Assembly (NCBI GenBank): GCA_963576565.1
Contig: OY755042.1
Span: 109,855,314 to 109,919,313, forward strand
Source: Aspidapion aeneum
Taxonomy: Eukaryota; Arthropoda; Insecta; Coleoptera; Brentidae
Reading direction: 5' to 3'
DNA length: 64,000 nt
Both the position numbers and the translations under genes were made by a program. The notes beneath the pieces were generated by a model. That model worked only from the letters and a program-made list of their open reading frames with translations, was not told the origin of the DNA and did no database searches. The stretch's first letter is position 1, and each line of letters begins with the position of its first letter. Positions 62,946 through 64,000 of this stretch are shown in pieces.

Positions 62946-63297
62946 CTAGAATTAATGGAAAATATTAACTTTTTAAATAGAGAGGATTCTACTAGGTACA
63001 GGGTGTCTCATTATATTTTTTCCCACCCTTTTAGACCATTAATAATTGATATAGGAATATAAAAGAAATTGTGTTCGAATTCGCGAAATTTTTACTTTTA
63101 AATTGCATCTTGACTTTAGTCCTGATGCTTACCGTATTTGACAGGCGCTCAAATTTATAGTTTTTGTAAATTGGATGCTCCTTATATTATTTAATTAATA
63201 GATTAGGCTTGGAATATACTTTCCAAAAATACCCCATGTGTCGCAGTTTTGATAAATAGTTTCTGAAATATAAGCGATAATTTTTTTAATTATAAAC

Positions 63298-63816
63298 CAG
63301 GGCTATCAAAATGGACGGGCCACGATCCTCCACTTTGTTGACGTCACATCCGGGGCTGATTTTTTTTTGATGGTCACGTTACGACACAGCTGATTGTCTT
63401 TAACATATTGAAGTTGGAATGACGGTTTATGGATATTTGATTTTTTTTTAATAAAGCCGTTTTTGCGATTGTTTTTACTATATTCTCGCAGAACAATTTT
63501 TTTTAAATGTATAGTAAGCCCTAATTTTTCATAGCCGCTTCATTAACTCACACAAAAATTAAGTTTAAAGTAGAAGCGAATGTGACAATCACATATGACA
63601 AAGTCAAATACATGTCAAATATAACAGTTGGCATGTGGTACATGGCGGGTAATTTGAATTCAAAATACGGAATGCTAAATCTTGAAGATTTATACCTTTT
63701 AATCATGTTGCTTCCTTACAAACCTTTGGTGGAATATCGGGATGGTGTCTGAGAATATTTCACTGAAATTTTGCGGAAATCTGTAGTGCCATTTTGAAAA
63801 TATCATAAAAAAACGT
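63298..63816. mobile_element. 610-bp element copy 3, interrupted
   Basis: Runs from CAGGGCTATCAAAATGG to AAAAAAACGT, where copies 1 and 2 would continue CTGACCTCCC. It is broken at that point by an inverted copy of the same family. Confidence 0.85.
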
Positions 63817-64000
63817 CAAGGCCAACACAAAAACAGAGGCCACGACCCTGAAAAAATCAGCTGTTCTCCCGGGGCTGAATTTTACATTGGGTCTTATGGG
63901 AGGTCAGACGTTTTTTTATGATATTTTCAAAATGGCACTACAGATTTCCGCAAAATTTCAGTGAAATATTCTCAGACACCATCCCGATATTCCACCAAAG
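63817..64000. mobile_element. 610-bp element copy 4, inverted, runs off the window
   Basis: Starts with the terminal CAAGGCCAACAC and proceeds as the reverse complement of copies 1 and 2, so 63817-64000 pairs with the end of copy 3. Most likely an insertion into copy 3 after AAAACGT. Confidence 0.85.

Overview
The window looks like a transposon-rich, AT-rich nuclear genome of an insect. Genes are split by GT-AG introns, the main gene is an animal-type slingshot phosphatase closest to the insect form, and the repeats are typical of arthropods (LINEs, Ty3/Gypsy, hAT, pogo, THAP elements, a Penelope-like trace). A beetle is plausible, but the order cannot be fixed from this sequence alone.

Two protein-coding genes are supported, placed tail to tail. 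(1) slingshot (ssh), plus strand, ten exons from 22837 to 45426. It covers the end of the SSH N domain, the DEK-C domain, the dual-specificity phosphatase domain with the HCKMGVSRS signature, a long Ser-rich tail and a conserved NPVYNTM C terminus. Its 5' exons are not recognisable in 1-22836 and probably lie upstream of the window. (2) An uncharacterised WD40-repeat protein, minus strand, with its five last exons at 62756-62945, 61971-62172, 57253-57354, 53012-53104 and 51394-51570. Its 5' part lies beyond 64000. All exon phases agree in both genes.

Layout: 1-22836 is intron or upstream DNA filled with decayed LINEs, terminal-inverted-repeat (TIR) elements, tandem repeats, hAT MITEs, a pogo-like remnant and a Penelope-like ribozyme trace. 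22837-45426 is slingshot, whose introns hold MITEs, a six-unit array derived from Gypsy reverse transcriptase, a THAP-domain element, tandem arrays and a 2.4-kb palindrome. 45427-51393 is intergenic, with two intact 610-bp elements. 51394-64000 is the WD40 gene, whose introns hold nested palindromes, a second THAP element and self-nested 610-bp elements.

The most unusual structure is at 51522-52833: nine tandem 146-bp units, each repeating the 3' splice site and first 49 coding bases of the last WD40 exon. This puts eight decoy acceptors before the true one, and a decoy exon would stay open for 53 codons. The window also has an exceptional density of long inverted repeats inside transcribed introns.
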